In this document: in pieces, positions 33,495-41,600 of the stretch
Numbering within the stretch: position 1 is the stretch's first letter
Layout: the number at the start of each line of letters is the position of its first letter
Assembly (NCBI GenBank): GCA_045577075.1
Contig: JAZNHR010000003.1
Location: forward strand, 9,849 to 73,848
DNA: 64,000 nucleotides
Source: SIG447 sp045577075
Lineage (GTDB): Bacteria > Bacillota > Clostridia > UMGS1883 > UMGS1540
Direction of reading: 5' to 3'
Notes under the pieces: generated by a model
Database searches by the model: none
What the model saw: only the letters and a program-made list of their open reading frames with translations
Told to the model about the DNA's origin: nothing
Made by a program: the position numbers and the translations under genes

Positions 33495-34874
33495 ATGGGA
33501 GCACGCGCAAACAGCATTGATATGGTTGCAGGCCCACTTTGGGGTAAAATCTTAAAATTTGCGGTACTGTATATGCTGACGGCAGTTCTGCAGCATTTAT
33601 ATAGCGCGGCAGACGTTATCGTAGTTGGCAGGTTTGCCGGGCAGGAAGCCTTAGCTGGTGTAGGCACATGCACGGTTTTAGTCAATCTGTTTTTAAATTT
33701 TATTTTAGGCTTTTCAGCCGGAGCCACAATTGTGCTCGGCCAGGCCATCGGCGCAAAGGACAGGAAGGGGATTGGACAATCCTCCCACACGGCGATGGCA
33801 GTTGCAATCTGCGGCGGCTGTGTGGCCACGGCGATTTGTCTCCTCTTTACAAGGCCGCTACTTAACATGATTGATGTGCCGGAAAATGTTGTGAGCCAGG
33901 CATCCGTATATCTTCGTATTATTGCGGTTGGGTTTGTGCCGTCACTTATTTATAATTTCGGCGCCGCAATCCTTCGCGCAAAAGGCGATACAAAACAAGC
34001 ACTTTATATTGTGACGATTTCAGGCATTATCAATGTGCTTTTAAATCTTTTCTTTGTTTGTGTTTTTAAAATGCGCGCGGACGGTGTTGCAATCGCAACG
34101 GTCCTTTCCCAGATTTTCTCCGCGGTGGCAATTTTACATATTTTGTGCCACGAACCGGATGAAACCAGAATTGAAATAGGGAAAATACGGATTTATAAAA
34201 AGCCGTTTTTCAAGATTATACGTCTGGGACTGCCTTCGGGCATACAAAGCTCCGTGTATTCGGTTTCGAATATCTTGGTGCAGTCCAGCGTAAACAGCTT
34301 CGGGTCTGCCGCCATTGCAGGCAGTAGCGCGGCATCCAGCATAATGGAAATTTATAGCCATATGCACAATAGTGTCTATCAAGCATCTCTCGTCTTTGTG
34401 AGTCAGAATTTCGGCGCAAAGCAGTTTAAAAGAATTCAAAAAACAATGCTGATTTGCGCGGCTTATGTTGCTGCAATTTGGGCATTCCAATCCATGGTTA
34501 CATATTTCGGCGCAGAAATGTTAATCGGCCTGTATACGCCGAATGACCCGGCGGCGATGGAAATGGGGATTCGTAAAATGATCATTTTGGGATATTCGTA
34601 TGGTTTACTGGGGCTGTTAAATGTCATGAACGGTGCACTTCGGGGCATGGGAGCTTCTTTTATAAACATGCTTATGTCCATCGCTGGGGTCTGCGGTATT
34701 CGTATTTTATGGATTTTGACTGCATTTCGCGCAATCGGCTCTTTTGAATCTTTGTTTTTCTGCTATCCGCTGTCCTGGATTGGCACGGCCTGCCTGCATT
34801 TTATGATGTTTTTGGCTGTCTTCAAAAAAGCGAAAAAAGTAAGCAATGTCGAAAAAGCGGAAGTATGTGCATAA
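33495..34874 (+). CDS. MATE family efflux transporter
   Basis: 459 aa with about 12 membrane segments arranged as two homologous halves. It is a Na+- or H+-driven exporter of drugs or metabolites. The opening segment PLWGKILKFAVLYMLTAVLQHLYSAADVIVVGRFAGQEALAGVG is the MATE signature, and AILRAKGDTKQALYI and MNGALRGMGASFINMLMS are the matching motifs in each half. The divergent AraC-type gene probably controls it. The substrate cannot be predicted. Confidence 0.95.
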   Translation: MGARANSIDMVAGPLWGKILKFAVLYMLTAVLQHLYSAADVIVVGRFAGQEALAGVGTCTVLVNLFLNFILGFSAGATIVLGQAIGAKDRKGIGQSSHTAMAVAICGGCVATAICLLFTRPLLNMIDVPENVVSQASVYLRIIAVGFVPSLIYNFGAAILRAKGDTKQALYIVTISGIINVLLNLFFVCVFKMRADGVAIATVLSQIFSAVAILHILCHEPDETRIEIGKIRIYKKPFFKIIRLGLPSGIQSSVYSVSNILVQSSVNSFGSAAIAGSSAASSIMEIYSHMHNSVYQASLVFVSQNFGAKQFKRIQKTMLICAAYVAAIWAFQSMVTYFGAEMLIGLYTPNDPAAMEMGIRKMIILGYSYGLLGLLNVMNGALRGMGASFINMLMSIAGVCGIRILWILTAFRAIGSFESLFFCYPLSWIGTACLHFMMFLAVFKKAKKVSNVEKAEVCA

Positions 34875-34901
34875 AAAATACATTTTATTCCATTTTTGTA
34901 T

Positions 34902-34929
34902 TGAAATTTCTTTCAAAATGTGGTATAGT
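34902..34929 (+). promoter_or_regulatory. Candidate promoter of purC
   Basis: TTGAAA at 34902, a 16-bp spacer and TATAGT at 34924-34929, about 40 bp upstream of the purC start. No purine riboswitch fold was recognised. Confidence 0.6.
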
Positions 34930-34970
34930 ATTTTTATTAAAGCTAAATCTTGCGAAAAGGGGCATGCGAA

Positions 34971-35654
34971 ATGAAGAAAATTTATGAAGGCAAAACAAAA
35001 GATGTATTTAGTCTTGAAAACGGCAACGTACTCTTAAAGTTTAAAGATGACTGCACGGGTAAAGACGGCGTGTTCGATCCCGGCGAAAATTCCGTCGGTC
35101 TTAAAATCGAAGGCATCGGCCGCGAAAACCTGAGAACGTCCATTTATTATTTTGACTTGCTGAAAAAAGCAGGCATTAAAACCCACTACGTGAGTGCTGA
35201 TGTGGAAGAAGCCACCATGGAAGTTCTGCCCGGCAAAGTGTTCGGTCACGGTCTGGAAGTTATTTGCCGTCTTGTGGCAACCGGCAGCTTTATTCGCAGA
35301 TACGGCGAATATATTGAAGACGGCACACCCCTTCCCGGCGGCTATGTAGAATGTACCTTTAAGAATGACGAAAAGGGCGATCCCTTAGTTACCGGCGAAG
35401 GCCTTGCAGCCCTCGGCGTTATGACCCCGGCGATGTTTGAAAGCATGAAGGAACAGACCTTGAAAATCACAAAGATTGTTGCTGACGACCTGAAAACCAT
35501 CGGTCTTGACCTTTGGGATATTAAGTTTGAATTTGGCTACAACAATGACGAAGTTATCCTGATTGACGAAATTGCTTCCGGCAACATGCGCGTATATAAG
35601 GACGGCAAAATTGTAGAACCGGTAGAACTGACAAAGCTCATCTTAAATCGTTAA
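34971..35654 (+). CDS. purC: Phosphoribosylaminoimidazole-succinocarboxamide synthase
   Basis: 227 aa SAICAR synthetase of de novo purine synthesis, joining CAIR and aspartate. Motifs: KIYEGKTKDVFSLENG at the N-terminus, EVICRLVATGSFIRRYG, LWDIKFEFGY, and VILIDEIASGNMRVYKDG. I chose ATG 34971 because AAAAGGGG lies about 9 nt upstream and the protein then begins with the usual MKKIYEGKTK. No other pur gene is adjacent, so it is a stand-alone locus. Confidence 0.95.
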   Translation: MKKIYEGKTKDVFSLENGNVLLKFKDDCTGKDGVFDPGENSVGLKIEGIGRENLRTSIYYFDLLKKAGIKTHYVSADVEEATMEVLPGKVFGHGLEVICRLVATGSFIRRYGEYIEDGTPLPGGYVECTFKNDEKGDPLVTGEGLAALGVMTPAMFESMKEQTLKITKIVADDLKTIGLDLWDIKFEFGYNNDEVILIDEIASGNMRVYKDGKIVEPVELTKLILNR

Positions 35655-35667
35655 ACTGCGGTAAAAG

Positions 35668-35690
35668 AGCACCCTTCGGGGTGCTTTTTT
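35668..35690 (+). terminator. Rho-independent terminator after purC
   Basis: AGCACCC-TTCG-GGGTGCT followed by TTTTT. The stem sequence matches that of the tRNA-Ser terminator. Confidence 0.92.
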
Positions 35691-35796
35691 GATGTAAAAA
35701 CAAAGAATTTGCCGAAAGAGCGACACATTTTGAAAGGCGGTGCATATAGTAAAGTGAGGCGTTTTTCAGTTTACGCCTTGGATGGGAGATGAGGCA

Positions 35797-36018
35797 ATGA
35801 ATGTACAAGTACGGTCCATGACGGAAGCGGTCAGAATCAAGCAGATGCTGGCGGCAAAGGGTATTCCTGCAAAGGTAATACAAACGCCGCTCTCCATGCG
35901 GCAGGGCGGATGCGGGTATTCCTTGCAGCTACAGCCCCAGGCGCTGGAAGAAGCAGAAAAAGCAGCAGAAAAGGCAAAAATCCGGATTCTCAGCGTACAG
36001 AGGAGCAGGCGCGAATGA
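35797..36018 (+). CDS. DUF3343 putative Se/S carrier-like protein
   Basis: 73 aa. The pattern MTEAVRIKQMLAAKGIPAKVIQTPLSMRQGGCGYSLQLQP is typical of DUF3343 (putative Se/S carrier), with the conserved GGCGYSL cysteine. Its stop overlaps the start of a class V aminotransferase-fold cysteine desulfurase by 4 nt (ATGA), the pairing often seen for this family. It may accept sulfur or selenium from that enzyme, but this is inference. ATG 35797 is chosen for the GGGAG site 8 nt upstream; ATG 35782 is an alternative. Confidence 0.8.
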   Translation: MNVQVRSMTEAVRIKQMLAAKGIPAKVIQTPLSMRQGGCGYSLQLQPQALEEAEKAAEKAKIRILSVQRSRRE

Positions 36019-37154
36019 TTTATCTTGATAACGGTGCAACCTCCTTTCCGAAACCCCGGTCGGTGCATGCAGCGTATGCAGACTGCATGCAAAGGTATGC
36101 TGCAAACGCAGGCAGGGGTGCACACAAATTCAGCATTATGGCGGCAGAAAAAATATGGGAGACCCGTGGACTTTTAGCCACGCTCTTTCATATTGAGACA
36201 GCAGAAAGAATCGTTTTTACGCAAAACTGCACGGAAGGCATCAATCTCGCCCTAAAGGGCATCGCATTACCGGGGGAGGACATTGTGATTTCTGATATGG
36301 AGCATAACAGTGTTTATAGACCTTGTGTTGCAATGGCAGAAAAAGGCGTCCGCACGCTTTTTGCCAAGTCGGATGAAGACGGATATGTTTCGCCCGAGGC
36401 TGTTTTCAAGGAAATTACGCCCCGAACACGTCTTGTTTGCATCCAGCATGCTTCCAATGTTTCCGGTGGTATAAACCCGATTCGGGAAATCGGCCGGGGC
36501 CTTCGAGACAGGGGTATTTTGTTTATGGTAGATGCGGCGCAAACAGCAGGTAATGTAGATATTGACGTTTTGCGGGATTGCATTGATATTCTGGCGTTCC
36601 CCGGGCACAAAGGCCTCTTAGGCCCACAGGGGACAGGGGGGCTGTATGTAAGGGAAGGCATCCCGATACAAACGCTTCGCGAGGGCGGTACGGGCAGCGG
36701 CTCGGAAAGTCCGCATATGCCTGACTTTTTGCCGGACAGGCTTGAAAGCGGCACACTCAATCTCCCCGGCATTGCAGGGCTTGGGGCAGGGGTTCGGTTT
36801 GTGCTTCGGCACGGGGTAGAAACTATAGGCACCCACGAACGGCGCCTTGCCGAACTTTTTATACAAAAGATAAAACCTCTTAGAAACGTCCGCATTCTAG
36901 GCCCGCAGGAGGCAGGCAGGCGTACGGGCGTAGTTTCTCTCGTGGCAGAGGGGAAAGACGCTTCGTTCCTTGCGGAAATACTCGACCGTAAATATGGCAT
37001 TGCCGTGCGGGCAGGTCTACACTGTGCGCCACTTGCGGCGGCAAGGTTTGGTATTTTAAAGGAAGGCAGTGTGCGGTTTTCGCCCGGGGTGTTTACAACC
37101 AAACGCGAGGTGGAATATGCAGCAGGAGCAATGTGGGAAATCCTTTCGGAATAG
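36015..37154 (+). CDS. Cysteine desulfurase-family aminotransferase class V protein
   Basis: 379 aa PLP enzyme. The opening IYLDNGATSFPKP is the family signature. The PLP lysine is in AFPGHKGLLGPQGTG near residue 200, preceded by MVDAAQTAGNVDID (cofactor Asp and Gln). QHASNVSGGINPI is the other hallmark. The catalytic cysteine loop is VRAGLHCAPLAAARFG near residue 340. This is the EF2568-like branch that pairs with DUF3343. The physiological acceptor is unknown. It is translationally coupled to the upstream gene. Confidence 0.92.
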   Translation: MIYLDNGATSFPKPRSVHAAYADCMQRYAANAGRGAHKFSIMAAEKIWETRGLLATLFHIETAERIVFTQNCTEGINLALKGIALPGEDIVISDMEHNSVYRPCVAMAEKGVRTLFAKSDEDGYVSPEAVFKEITPRTRLVCIQHASNVSGGINPIREIGRGLRDRGILFMVDAAQTAGNVDIDVLRDCIDILAFPGHKGLLGPQGTGGLYVREGIPIQTLREGGTGSGSESPHMPDFLPDRLESGTLNLPGIAGLGAGVRFVLRHGVETIGTHERRLAELFIQKIKPLRNVRILGPQEAGRRTGVVSLVAEGKDASFLAEILDRKYGIAVRAGLHCAPLAAARFGILKEGSVRFSPGVFTTKREVEYAAGAMWEILSE

Positions 37155-37168
37155 CATAAAAACAAAGT

Positions 37169-37201
37169 CGTGTGCATACGTTTTATGCACACGGCTTTTT
37201 A
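37169..37201 (+). terminator. Rho-independent terminator after the desulfurase
   Basis: CGTGTGCATA pairs perfectly with TATGCACACG over a short loop and is followed by GCTTTTT. Confidence 0.88.
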
Positions 37202-37219
37202 GTAGTGGGGAGGAGTAGT

Positions 37220-37456
37220 ATGCGAATTTATGATTTTCGACAAAAGGAAGTCATTAACCTTGCGGATGGCACAAGACTGGGGTATGTGTTTGATGCAGAA
37301 ATCGATAAGGAAACGGGAAGGGTAAAGGCGTTGATTATCCCGGGGCAGGGTAAAATGCTGGGCCTTTTTGGAAAAGATAACGAGTATTCCATTCCCTGGG
37401 AGAGTATTAAAAAAATCGGTGACGATATTGTACTTATCGACACCGATCTTGGATAA
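37220..37456 (+). CDS. YlmC/YmxH family PRC-barrel protein
   Basis: 78 aa PRC-barrel protein: IYDFRQKEVINLADGTRLGYVFDAEID, VKALIIPGQGKMLGLFG and YSIPWESIKKIGDDIVLID. In Bacillota this family is linked to sporulation, but its biochemistry is unknown. A GGGGAGGAG site precedes ATG 37220. Its 3' end overlaps the convergent RNase M5 gene by 23 bp, so the two transcripts are antisense to each other there. Confidence 0.9.
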   Translation: MRIYDFRQKEVINLADGTRLGYVFDAEIDKETGRVKALIIPGQGKMLGLFGKDNEYSIPWESIKKIGDDIVLIDTDLG

Positions 37457-38009
37457 ACTGTTTATACTCTTCATACGTCATGAGCGAATTTGCCGCCGAG
37501 AGGAGCGCCTTTGCGGAAAGACGGGGCGGAAGGTGCAGATGCCGGGCAAGGTCTGCGCGAAGAAACGCACTTTTTTCGCCACCGGAAAGACCATCCCGAT
37601 AAAAATCCATACTTGTAATTTGCCGCGCGGAAGCGTCCGCAGGGGTGGCAACGGCGCGGAGTACCTCTAAAAGCGTTTCGCGCCCTATGCCCTCGACGCC
37701 AAGGGTGCCTTCCGCGGAAGGGCGGTTTTTACGTTTTTCCTTGCCGGGCAGGGCAGGAATATAGGCGTGGCGCACAACCCCTGTCTGTATGCGCTCTGTT
37801 AAAAAAGAACGAATTTTAAAGCCAGCGGCGTCCGAGTCCATTAAAATAATAATGCCTGTTTTTTCGGCAAGGCTGCGAATATACGAAAGCCGCGCCTCGT
37901 CCGTGAAAATAGAAAACCCGTAGGTGGGGACTACAAGGGCTTCGCAAACGCTAGCAAGTGTAATTTTATCGTATATACCTTCTACAATAATAGCTTCTTT
38001 GATTTTCAT
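37434..38009 (-). CDS. rnmV: Ribonuclease M5 (Toprim nuclease)
   Basis: 191 aa. RNase M5 matures the 5S rRNA precursor together with ribosomal protein L18. The Toprim signature is visible: AIIVEGIYDKITLA at the N-terminus (catalytic Glu) and IIILMDSDAAGFKIRSFL near residue 55 (DxD). HAYIPALPGK and GVEGIGRETLLEVLRAV match the family. It is coupled to the histidine phosphatase by a one-base overlap. The usual neighbour ksgA is absent. Confidence 0.9.
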   Translation of the reverse strand: MKIKEAIIVEGIYDKITLASVCEALVVPTYGFSIFTDEARLSYIRSLAEKTGIIILMDSDAAGFKIRSFLTERIQTGVVRHAYIPALPGKEKRKNRPSAEGTLGVEGIGRETLLEVLRAVATPADASARQITSMDFYRDGLSGGEKSAFLRADLARHLHLPPRLSAKALLSAANSLMTYEEYKQFIQDRCR

Positions 38010-38647
38010 TACATCTGTGTTGTCGGTGCGTCGGCTAATTCTCCGAGGAATCGGTTTTCACCGTCCAGAAGGATTGCCTGCGTACCGTCCTTTTTATAGT
38101 TTACAATCGTTATGGAGGCGTTTGGCGGGGAACTAATGGCAGTAAGGGATGAAAGGGGTACCCCGACCCATGCAGTCTTTAAAACGCGGATGGGTGTGGC
38201 ATGGGTGATAACCGCCACCGTCTCTCCGGCGTGTTTTTTCACAATATCCTCTATGGCGGCGCGGGTGCGGTCAAATAACTGTTGCATATTTTCGCCGCCG
38301 TGAGGCCGGAAGGACGTTTTCCCCGTTCGCCATATTTTATAGTCCTCGTTTGCGTTTAAGAACAAAAAGTCCTTTTTCTGCCATGCGCCGGCATGAATTT
38401 CCCGCAGCCTTGCATCCGTAAAAACAGGGAGACCTAAAAGCGCGGCAATGGGACGGGCAGTTTCGGTGCAGCGGCACAGGTCACTTGCATAGACTGCGGC
38501 AATGGGGTAGTCCTTTAAAAAATCTGCCATCAGCCTCGCTTGCTCGCGTCCAAGGCTTGTCAGTGGCACGTCCACATGCCCGGCAAAAAAATTGTCTGTG
38601 TTTGCAAGGCTTTGCCCGTGGCGGACAAAGATAAGTCTGGTATCCAT
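38009..38647 (-). CDS. Histidine phosphatase (phosphoglycerate mutase-like) family protein
   Basis: 212 aa. The catalytic LIFVRHGQSLANTDN is at the N-terminus, the second Arg is in YASDLCRCTETARPIA, Glu in LREIHAGAWQ, and the second His in VAVITHATPIRVL. This fits a small-molecule phosphatase of the GpmB/CobC branch; the substrate is not predictable. ATG 38647 has an AAAGGAA site upstream and is preferred over an upstream in-frame start at 38689. Confidence 0.9.
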   Translation of the reverse strand: MDTRLIFVRHGQSLANTDNFFAGHVDVPLTSLGREQARLMADFLKDYPIAAVYASDLCRCTETARPIAALLGLPVFTDARLREIHAGAWQKKDFLFLNANEDYKIWRTGKTSFRPHGGENMQQLFDRTRAAIEDIVKKHAGETVAVITHATPIRVLKTAWVGVPLSSLTAISSPPNASITIVNYKKDGTQAILLDGENRFLGELADAPTTQM

Positions 38648-38673
38648 TATGTATTCCTTTCTTATGTACCAAA

Positions 38674-38707
38674 GCCGTTCCAAACACAAATCTATATTTG
38701 GAACGGC
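38674..38707 (-). terminator. Hairpin after the kinase pseudogene
   Basis: GCCGTTCCAAA pairs perfectly with TTTGGAACGGC (11 bp) over a 12-nt loop; on the minus strand it is followed by TTTGG. It is a weak terminator or attenuator before the phosphatase gene. Confidence 0.55.
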
Positions 38708-38713
38708 GTTATA

Positions 38714-39548
38714 TTATGGGTGTAAAAGGGTGCTGCCACCAATAAATTCCCGTAAAATCGAAGTGCTCGGCACTATATCGGGGGCGATAGGCTCAAATGC
38801 CCCGATAAATTCCAAAAGCCGCGCCGCCGTTTCCGCATGTTCCGGATGCTTGAGGGCAGATTGTAAAAGTGGCTCTGCTTTTTTGCGGTATACGGCAAAT
38901 TCGTAGGAAAGGGAAGAATTAAAAATTACGTCTGCTGTTTCCTCATAAGGAAAAATATTTTTCACTTCTCCTTTTTGCACGTCTCCCCACATATAGAGCG
39001 TACCTGCAGCGTCTGTGTTTCTAAACTGGCTGTCACGGGTCATGCGCCGAAGGAGGCGCGTGTCCGTAGGAGAAATGGGGTTGTAGCGGTCAAAACAAAG
39101 CACCGTGAGGGCACTGCAGTAAATGCGATAGAGGAACGCAGAGGGGATACCGCGCGTCAGCTTTTCGTTTAGCGCGTGAATGCCTTCCACTAAAAGCACG
39201 GTGCCTTCGGGAAGGGAAAATGTTCGTCCTTCCTTTGCCCGTTTTCCGGTTTGAAAGTCAAATTTCGGCACAATCCCCGTCGCCACTTTCCCGAAGAAGG
39301 CGCATAGCCTCTTCCTTCGGGTACGTCATAGGCGTAAGGGGAAGCTTTTCTCGGATAAACTGCCGCATGCAGTCTGTCAGGGCACCGAGGTCCTCCTCTG
39401 TGGGGATATGGCCCGGCAACTCGCAGTAGGTAGAGCGATTTACGGATTGGTGCACCTCGGGTGCTTTGCCGGGGAATACTTTTTCACAGGCGGCAAATAA
39501 AGTGAACAAAAGACTTTGGCGCAAGGCGCGATACTTTTCTTCCGGCAT
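38714..39548 (-). pseudogene. Uridine kinase-like nucleoside kinase with the P-loop region deleted
   Basis: Two frames carry the two ends of one protein. The first (39548 to 39258, 96 aa) has a start codon with a GGAG site and the N-terminal pattern YRALRQSLLFTLFAA, NRSTYCELPGH and TYPKEEAMRLLRESG. The second (from about 39290 to 38714) begins in another frame with PKFDFQTGKRAKEG and continues through LLVEGIHALNEKL, RLLRRMTRDSQFRNTDA, MWGDVQKGEVKNIFPY and ILREFIGGS, the C-terminus of these kinases. Family members have about 250 residues between these parts, including the GPSSSGKTT P-loop, and none of it is present. The gene sits in the recJ-rel-hemZ operon and cannot make an active kinase. 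Confidence 0.85.
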
Positions 39549-39560
39549 TCCGGGTCTCCG

Positions 39561-40967
39561 TTATGCTTTGATTTTATAAAATTCCTCTTTGCGGCGAAGA
39601 ACTTCGTCAAATTCTCGTGTATATCCGTCATCGTGTTTAAAGTTAAATACGCGAACAACTTTATCCGGAAGCAGCAGCCGGCTCACGCCACCCGCTCCAA
39701 GAGCGAAAATGTGGGCGCAGTCTGTCATGGTGACGGTATTATAAAAGGAATCAGCACCCGGCAAGGCGTAGCCTACGTTTTCGAGATTTCCCACCGTCGC
39801 CTTCTGGCGGTACATATAATGGGGACGGTAGCCGCCGGCGGTAGCCTCCCGGTATGTATAGGCAAGCATATCGGCGACCTCTGGAAGCTGGGAAACTGCC
39901 TCGCCGCTTTGCTTTATCTCCGAGGCTCTTTTAATATACAGGGTATGCACTGTGATGCTTTCCGGTTCCAAAGCCCGTACTGTATCAAAGGAATGGCGGT
40001 ACATGGAGAAGTCTTCTCCCGGAAGGCCGGCAATAAGGTCGGCATTTATGTTCGTAAATCCTGCTTCCCGCGCCAAGGAAAAGGCGGACAAAAATTGCTC
40101 CGCAGTATGGCGGCGGCCGATGCGCTGGAGCGTTACGTCATGCATCGTCTGGGGGTTGATGCTGATGCGGTTTGTACCGTAGGCTTTTAAAATTTGCAGT
40201 TTTTCTTTCGTAATGGTGTCGGGTCTGCCGGCTTCGGTGGTAAATTCCAGCCCGTCATAAACGGGCAAAAACCGTTGGATGCCTTCGTGCAGGGCAGAGA
40301 GTAGAGGCGCGTCAAGACTTGTGGGCGTGCCGCCGCCAATATATATGGCTTTTAGGGTTAGCCCCAAATCCCGAATAATTTCCCCTGTGCGCGCAATTTC
40401 CAAAAGCAAAAGCCGAATATATTCTTCCTTCGCCGCCACCGCCCCCGTGCCGGAAATAAACGAGCAGTAGGCACAGCGCGTGGGACAGTAGGGAATCCCG
40501 ATGTAGACGCAAACATTTTTCGAATTTCGGGGGTGCTTGCCTTCCTCTAGGGCAACCTTCATAGCAAGGTCAATTTTATCTTCGTCAGCAAGATATGTTT
40601 CTTTTAAAAGGCGGCGCACTTCCGCCTCGGTATTGCCTTCGTCAAGTAGGATACGGACAAGCTTTGCCGGGCGTACGCCCGTAAGAATGCCCCAGGGCGC
40701 AGGCATGGAGGAAAGGGGACGAAGGGCAAAATATGCGCTTCGTTTTACAAGGTTCCCCATTTCGCGCTTTGTTAAACAGGTATTTTCTGTACTTTCCGTA
40801 TGGGACGATGTTTTTCCCCCGACAGAAACTTCTGTTTTGACGAACACCTTTTCGTCCGAAGTCGTAAGGGTGCTTCGAAGCGTCACGCTGTCATGTTCAG
40901 GAAAGAAAAGCAGAACCATCTGTTCTGCTTCATAGTCCAAGGAATGTCCTTCTGCGATTAGTTTCAA
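39561..40967 (-). CDS. hemZ: Coproporphyrinogen dehydrogenase HemZ (radical SAM)
   Basis: 468 aa. An N-terminal domain (PWGILTGVRPAKLVRIL near residue 90) precedes a radical SAM domain with the cluster motif CPTRCAYCSF near residue 160. YIGGGTPTSLDAPLL, TTEAGRPDTI and NRISINPQTMHDVTL then follow the HemN/HemZ pattern. The GTGVRPAK segment and length point to HemZ rather than HemW. The TTG start at 40967 directly follows the stop codon of the MBL gene and has a GGGAGTGGG site. Confidence 0.9.
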   Translation of the reverse strand: MKLIAEGHSLDYEAEQMVLLFFPEHDSVTLRSTLTTSDEKVFVKTEVSVGGKTSSHTESTENTCLTKREMGNLVKRSAYFALRPLSSMPAPWGILTGVRPAKLVRILLDEGNTEAEVRRLLKETYLADEDKIDLAMKVALEEGKHPRNSKNVCVYIGIPYCPTRCAYCSFISGTGAVAAKEEYIRLLLLEIARTGEIIRDLGLTLKAIYIGGGTPTSLDAPLLSALHEGIQRFLPVYDGLEFTTEAGRPDTITKEKLQILKAYGTNRISINPQTMHDVTLQRIGRRHTAEQFLSAFSLAREAGFTNINADLIAGLPGEDFSMYRHSFDTVRALEPESITVHTLYIKRASEIKQSGEAVSQLPEVADMLAYTYREATAGGYRPHYMYRQKATVGNLENVGYALPGADSFYNTVTMTDCAHIFALGAGGVSRLLLPDKVVRVFNFKHDDGYTREFDEVLRRKEEFYKIKA

Positions 40968-41591
40968 TTATGCCCACTCCCAATCAAGATTTGCAAACGG
41001 ATTTGTGCGGCGTTCTTTGCCAATGGTTGTCTCTTCCTCGTGACCGGGGTACACGCGGATTTCCTCGTCCATAGAAAGAAGGCGCGCAATGCTTTGTTGC
41101 ATGGTTTCTTTGTTTTCTCTGTCAAATTTACCAATAGAGCCGCGGAAAAGAGTGTCACCCGATAGCATGGTGTGCCCGGAAAGAAAACAAATACTCCCTT
41201 TTGTATGGCCGGGCGTATACAAAACGGTAAAGCGCTCATCACCCACCTGCACCGTATCTCCTTCCGAAAGAAGTACGTCCGCCTCGCACCCGTCATAGGA
41301 AAAACCATAGCGGACGGCATGGCTCGTTTCCGCATTTTCCAGCATGGGCGCGTCGAGTGCATGCATATAAATAGGAATTTGAAACTGTTCCTTTAATTTT
41401 CCAGCCGCACCGGCATGGTCGAAGTGACCGTGGGTCAGCAGTATCGCACACGGCACAAGTTCCTTTTCTTTGATAATTTGTATCAGGGCTTCTGCCGCGC
41501 CGCCGGGGTCTACAATGGCAACGTTTTTGCCGCTTATCACAAAATAGCAGTTTGTTCCTAAGGGCGGCACCCGTAAACATGTCAGTTCCAT
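40968..41591 (-). CDS. MBL-fold metallo-hydrolase (glyoxalase II-like)
   Basis: 207 aa. The metal-binding signature THGHFDHAG lies near residue 55, with an upstream IVDPGG Asp. A later His is in TPGHTKGS, an Asp in LSGDTLFRGSIG, and a terminal His in YPGHEEETT. The YcbL/GloB-like small hydrolase family is the closest match; the substrate may be a thioester but is not proven. It lies 9 bp after rel and abuts hemZ. Confidence 0.92.
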   Translation of the reverse strand: MELTCLRVPPLGTNCYFVISGKNVAIVDPGGAAEALIQIIKEKELVPCAILLTHGHFDHAGAAGKLKEQFQIPIYMHALDAPMLENAETSHAVRYGFSYDGCEADVLLSEGDTVQVGDERFTVLYTPGHTKGSICFLSGHTMLSGDTLFRGSIGKFDRENKETMQQSIARLLSMDEEIRVYPGHEEETTIGKERRTNPFANLDWEWA

Positions 41592-41600
41592 TTTTTCCTC

